Positions 61,213-64,000 of a DNA stretch of 64,000 nucleotides are shown here, one piece after another. Both the position numbers and the translations under genes were made by a program. The stretch comes from Paraburkholderia sediminicola. GTDB taxonomy: Bacteria > Pseudomonadota > Gammaproteobacteria > Burkholderiales > Burkholderiaceae. Position 1 is the first letter of the stretch. Each line of letters begins with the position of its first letter. The notes below the pieces were generated by a model. The model was not told the DNA's origin, searched no databases, and was given only the letters and a program-made list of their open reading frames with translations. The DNA lies in contig NZ_CADIKC010000001.1 of the NCBI RefSeq assembly GCF_902859805.1, positions 1,178,001-1,242,000 on the forward strand, given 5' to 3'.

Positions 61213-62976
61213 CTACTCATCGGCCGGATCGTCTTCCTCCATTGTGTCGATCGTGTCGTCATCCTCGGAACGCGTCAGGACAAACTCAGCAATCGCATCC
61301 CAGTGCCGCAACGCTTTGACGCGATCACCGTCCATTACAAACTCGAACGTCGTATCCGGGCTCAGGTAACTGCGGAACTGAAGGTCTTTGAACGGCACCA
61401 GAACTTCAGCAGGTCCGTTTGGAAAGCGCAGCGTGAGCTTCTGTCCACGGTTTAGCCGCACTACCGCTTTGATCCCAATCGCCGTTACGTAGGTACCCGT
61501 GATTTTGTCGATGACGGATTGGGGCACGGCATCGGGTACCCGCTTGAATACTGCGTCGGCTTGATCGAGCCAGATCACCACCCGATCGATGTCACCCAGC
61601 GAACTCGTCTGGAAGAGGACGGACCATGCGCCGTCGACTTCGTCATCAGGGGTGTCGAAACGATCGTAATGGAAATGGTTCAGCGGAAGAGAGATCTTGC
61701 GGAATGCCAACTGCAACTGATCATTCTCGAGCGAGATCGTCAATGGACCATACGCCGGGTGTTCGTATCGGCCGACATAGCCTGCCAGATCATGCGACGG
61801 GCATGTATTCGGTACGGGGTTCGGCACGACCCTTTGGCGAGCTTCCTGAAGGCTGCTCCTCGCCCGCCTGGTGAAGTCGAAGAGCCGTTGAGTCCAGTCC
61901 GTTGGCGGCAGACCCAGCAGACGGTCATAGATTTCATAGCCCACGGCGTTGCGCAGGATCGCGCAGTGGTCGCCGATAACAAAGACGTTTACGCCGATCT
62001 TCTCGTTCGGCAAATATGAAACTTGCGAATGGAATGCGCGAAGATCTCCACCGTGACTTGCCAACAGGTGTCCTCTGTACGACGCCGTTTGCCGACCCAT
62101 GCCATAGATGCCATTCAGTTCCGGCGTGAATCCCAGAACTTCATTCATCGCATCAGGCAGTGCAACGCCCGGTGCCAGCGTTGCCTTGAGAATACGCCCG
62201 GGAATCACCTGCTTGCCGGCCACCCGGCCGTTGTTCATCAGCATCAGCAGCCAGCGCGACATATCATCCATTGTGGCGACAATGCTGCCTGCGGGACTTG
62301 ACTCGTCGGTGTCCATGTACGGTGGCTGCCACAGTTCATCGCTGTCGCGCTTCTCCAGAAACGGCACCGCAGGTTCTGGTCGCGTGAGCATGTCAGCTAC
62401 GGTGAATTCCGTGTCAGTCATGCCGAGCGGCGTAAGTATCTCGTCACGCACGAAGTGATCCCAGCGCTTCCCGCTCAGCAGTTCGATGATGTGACCGACC
62501 GCTTCGTACATCATGTTGTTGTAGATGAATTTCGAGCGCAGCGGCGCAGTCGGCTTCATGAAACGAATTCGCTCGAACAATTCCGCCTGCGAAAGGCGTG
62601 CTTCGTACCAGATCATGTCGTGCCGCGGTACGCCCGTCCGATGACTCAGCATATCGCGCAGCGTGACGGCTTCATCAAGCGCCTTGTCATAAAAGCGCAG
62701 GCTGGGGACAAATTCGCGGATCGGTCGATCAAAACCGAGCAGGCCACGATCGACGAGGAGGCCCGCCGCCACAGCCGTAAACAACTTCGTGTTCGATGCA
62801 ATTGGAAACCACGTGGCGCCCGTATACGGCAGCTTGCTGGCGTGGTCGCGATACCCGTAACCCTTCGAGAAAACGACTTCGTCGTCCCTGGCGATGCTTA
62901 CGCCGATGCCCGGCACGTTCCAGTCGCTTATCAGCGTCTCCATGAAACCGTCAAAATCACCCAGTTCTCTCAGCAT
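61213..62976 (-). CDS. Serine beta-lactamase/esterase-like hydrolase (class C fold)
   Basis: A 587-residue protein of the beta-lactamase-related serine hydrolase family. Catalytic motifs: Ser61-x-x-Lys64 in PIASNTKLFTAVAAG, Tyr152-x-Asn154 in FIYNNMMYE, and HGG at 308-310 (LLASHGGDLRAF) replacing KTG. The C-terminal ~190 residues form an extra beta-rich domain (YVGRYEHPAYGPLTISLEND, LTLRFPNGPAEVL), as in D-aminopeptidase/esterase relatives. No signal peptide is seen, so it is likely cytoplasmic and not a penicillin-hydrolysing enzyme in the strict sense. AAAGGAC precedes the ATG. Confidence 0.88.
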   Translation of the reverse strand: MLRELGDFDGFMETLISDWNVPGIGVSIARDDEVVFSKGYGYRDHASKLPYTGATWFPIASNTKLFTAVAAGLLVDRGLLGFDRPIREFVPSLRFYDKALDEAVTLRDMLSHRTGVPRHDMIWYEARLSQAELFERIRFMKPTAPLRSKFIYNNMMYEAVGHIIELLSGKRWDHFVRDEILTPLGMTDTEFTVADMLTRPEPAVPFLEKRDSDELWQPPYMDTDESSPAGSIVATMDDMSRWLLMLMNNGRVAGKQVIPGRILKATLAPGVALPDAMNEVLGFTPELNGIYGMGRQTASYRGHLLASHGGDLRAFHSQVSYLPNEKIGVNVFVIGDHCAILRNAVGYEIYDRLLGLPPTDWTQRLFDFTRRARSSLQEARQRVVPNPVPNTCPSHDLAGYVGRYEHPAYGPLTISLENDQLQLAFRKISLPLNHFHYDRFDTPDDEVDGAWSVLFQTSSLGDIDRVVIWLDQADAVFKRVPDAVPQSVIDKITGTYVTAIGIKAVVRLNRGQKLTLRFPNGPAEVLVPFKDLQFRSYLSPDTTFEFVMDGDRVKALRHWDAIAEFVLTRSEDDDTIDTMEEDDPADE

Positions 62977-63044
62977 CGAATTTGTCCTTTAACGGCAAGT
63001 TGATCGTCGGAAAACGTTTTTTGCGGCTTTCCAAAGCATTCGAT

Positions 63045-63359
63045 ATGAAACCGATGGAGATTGTGAAGCAGAAAGGGGAAGTAAAGCAGAGTTGCCTGAC
63101 ACATGACTTTCATACGTCAAAGCAGGCAGTCATCCATATTACTGAACTGGTCCGTCGTTCGGGAGACGCCGCGCCGTTCATTTACGAGTCTTTTGGCGCT
63201 TTAGATGCGTTCGGCATAAATCCGAAGCCCCAAGGAAAATGCTTCCAGCAAGCGCTTTCACATCTTGATGCCGATGAAGTCTGGACCGTTGATGCTTTTC
63301 AGCGCGGCCACCGTTTGCGAGAGACGACGGCGAAGCTCACCGCGATCGCGCCCGTCTGA
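63045..63359 (+). CDS. Hypothetical protein, doubtful
   Basis: A possible 104-residue protein (KPMEIVKQKGEVKQSCLTHD ... TTAKLTAIAPV). No ribosome site is clear and no family was recognised. The rest of the 646-bp gap 62977-63622 contains only the divergent promoters and leader of the LysR gene at 63623. Confidence 0.3.
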   Translation: MKPMEIVKQKGEVKQSCLTHDFHTSKQAVIHITELVRRSGDAAPFIYESFGALDAFGINPKPQGKCFQQALSHLDADEVWTVDAFQRGHRLRETTAKLTAIAPV

Positions 63360-63622
63360 ACCTGCCGATCGTCTGCCGAAGATACCCCGGCAAAGCGCGG
63401 GCGACGCGGGCGGCGCTCCCTATCAACTAAAGCATCCGGCGCAGGTTCAGGATCGTCGGCGTGGTCAGCAACCGGGACCTCTGTGCGACCCAGCCAGTGT
63501 GGGTGACGCTTAGGGCTTGTAGAGGTCATGGGTAATCGCTTGTGAGAAGACATACCCGTATTGAACAACTCGACCATCGATTAGTAAAATGAATGATTCG
63601 ATCAATACGATAACGATGCGGA

Positions 63623-64000
63623 ATGGAACTCAAACTGCTGAGAACGTTTTTGTCGGTCGTCGAACTGCGTCATTTCGGGCGTGCGGCGGACGCTCTGCAC
63701 ATGAGTCAGCCGGCATTGAGCAAACAGGTCGGCGCGCTGGAGGGGAGTCTGGGCGCGAAACTGTTCGAGCGGGGTCGACATGGCGCGGAACTGACGCAGT
63801 TCGGGGAAATTTTCCTGCCCGATGCGCAAGCACTCGTCCACGATGCGGACGAGATCCTCGCGCGTGCACGAGAGGCAGGCAGCGGCAGGCGTGGGCATTT
63901 GCGGATCGGCATTTGCCTGTCCGTGCTGACGATCGCGCCGCAAATCATTGCCGACTTCCGTCAGCAATATCCGGGCATTGCCGTCGCGTTGAGCGACCTG
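63623..64000 (+). CDS. LysR-family transcriptional regulator, N-terminal part
   Basis: The first 126 codons of a LysR protein, cut by the right edge. The helix-turn-helix is clear: MELKLLRTFLSVVELRHFGR, then AADALHMSQPALSKQVGALE and GSLGAKLFERGRHGAELT, followed by the start of the effector domain (RRGHLRIGICLSVLTIAPQI). The ATG at 63623 begins exactly at the family signature. Its target gene may lie beyond the window or be the divergent hydrolase. Confidence 0.9.
   Translation, partial: MELKLLRTFLSVVELRHFGRAADALHMSQPALSKQVGALEGSLGAKLFERGRHGAELTQFGEIFLPDAQALVHDADEILARAREAGSGRRGHLRIGICLSVLTIAPQIIADFRQQYPGIAVALSDL

Noticed and set aside
61213..62976. Antibiotic-resistance beta-lactamase
   Set aside because: The fold and SxxK/YxN motifs match, but HGG replaces KTG, no signal peptide is present and a C-terminal extra domain exists; esterase or peptidase relatives fit better.

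Overview
The window is high-GC DNA with a gene content typical of a Burkholderia sensu lato genome (Paraburkholderia/Caballeronia-like; inferred from protein resemblance, not from a marker gene). Six LysR regulators, many transporters and oxidoreductases in short catabolic clusters, and one purA without its usual neighbours suggest a secondary chromosome or megaplasmid. No rRNA, tRNA, CRISPR array or intact transposase was seen.

Layout. (1) 0-6.5 kb: a C45-type peptidase cut by the window edge with a divergent LysR, then an XRE-cupin regulator divergent from an MHS permease, amidase, RidA and FAD amine/amino-acid dehydrogenase, which read as an uptake, deamidation, oxidation and imine-hydrolysis route. 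(2) 6.5-20.4 kb: a cupin, a Tat-exported metallo-hydrolase coupled to a CobW GTPase, a Cache chemoreceptor, a Tat-exported beta-carbonic anhydrase, a MAPEG protein, an MFS carrier, a GNAT, an exported nicotinamidase, a DUF4336 protein, an alpha/beta hydrolase and a 2OG-Fe(II) oxygenase. (3) 20.4-27.1 kb: an accessory block of nine mostly unrecognised small genes. Every gap between them holds one copy of an imperfectly palindromic intergenic repeat; five copies have the same ~119-bp architecture. (4) 27-34 kb: a CPBP protease with a long exported helical domain, then LysR, an Ldh2-family dehydrogenase, an MFS carrier and a signal-less solute-binding protein. (5) 34-40 kb: a TetR with two matching palindromic operators facing an SDR and an F420-reductase-like gene, a diguanylate cyclase, and a tyrosine recombinase broken by a one-base slip in an A run. 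(6) 40-46.2 kb: a D-tartrate utilisation locus: LysR divergent from tarD-dctA-maeB. (7) 46-64 kb: a lipoprotein, an ArsR-SRPBCC pair, a SnoaL-like protein, LysR/SDR, a stand-alone purA divergent from a GcvA-like LysR, a MEKHLA protein, a WYL regulator divergent from a glutathione transferase over a perfect palindrome, a large secreted propeller-like protein, two uncharacterised proteins, a serine beta-lactamase-like hydrolase and the start of another LysR gene.

The strongest unexplained signals are the repeat that alternates with single genes in the 20-27 kb block, the orphan purA-LysR pair, and several clean operator palindromes that allow direct regulatory predictions.
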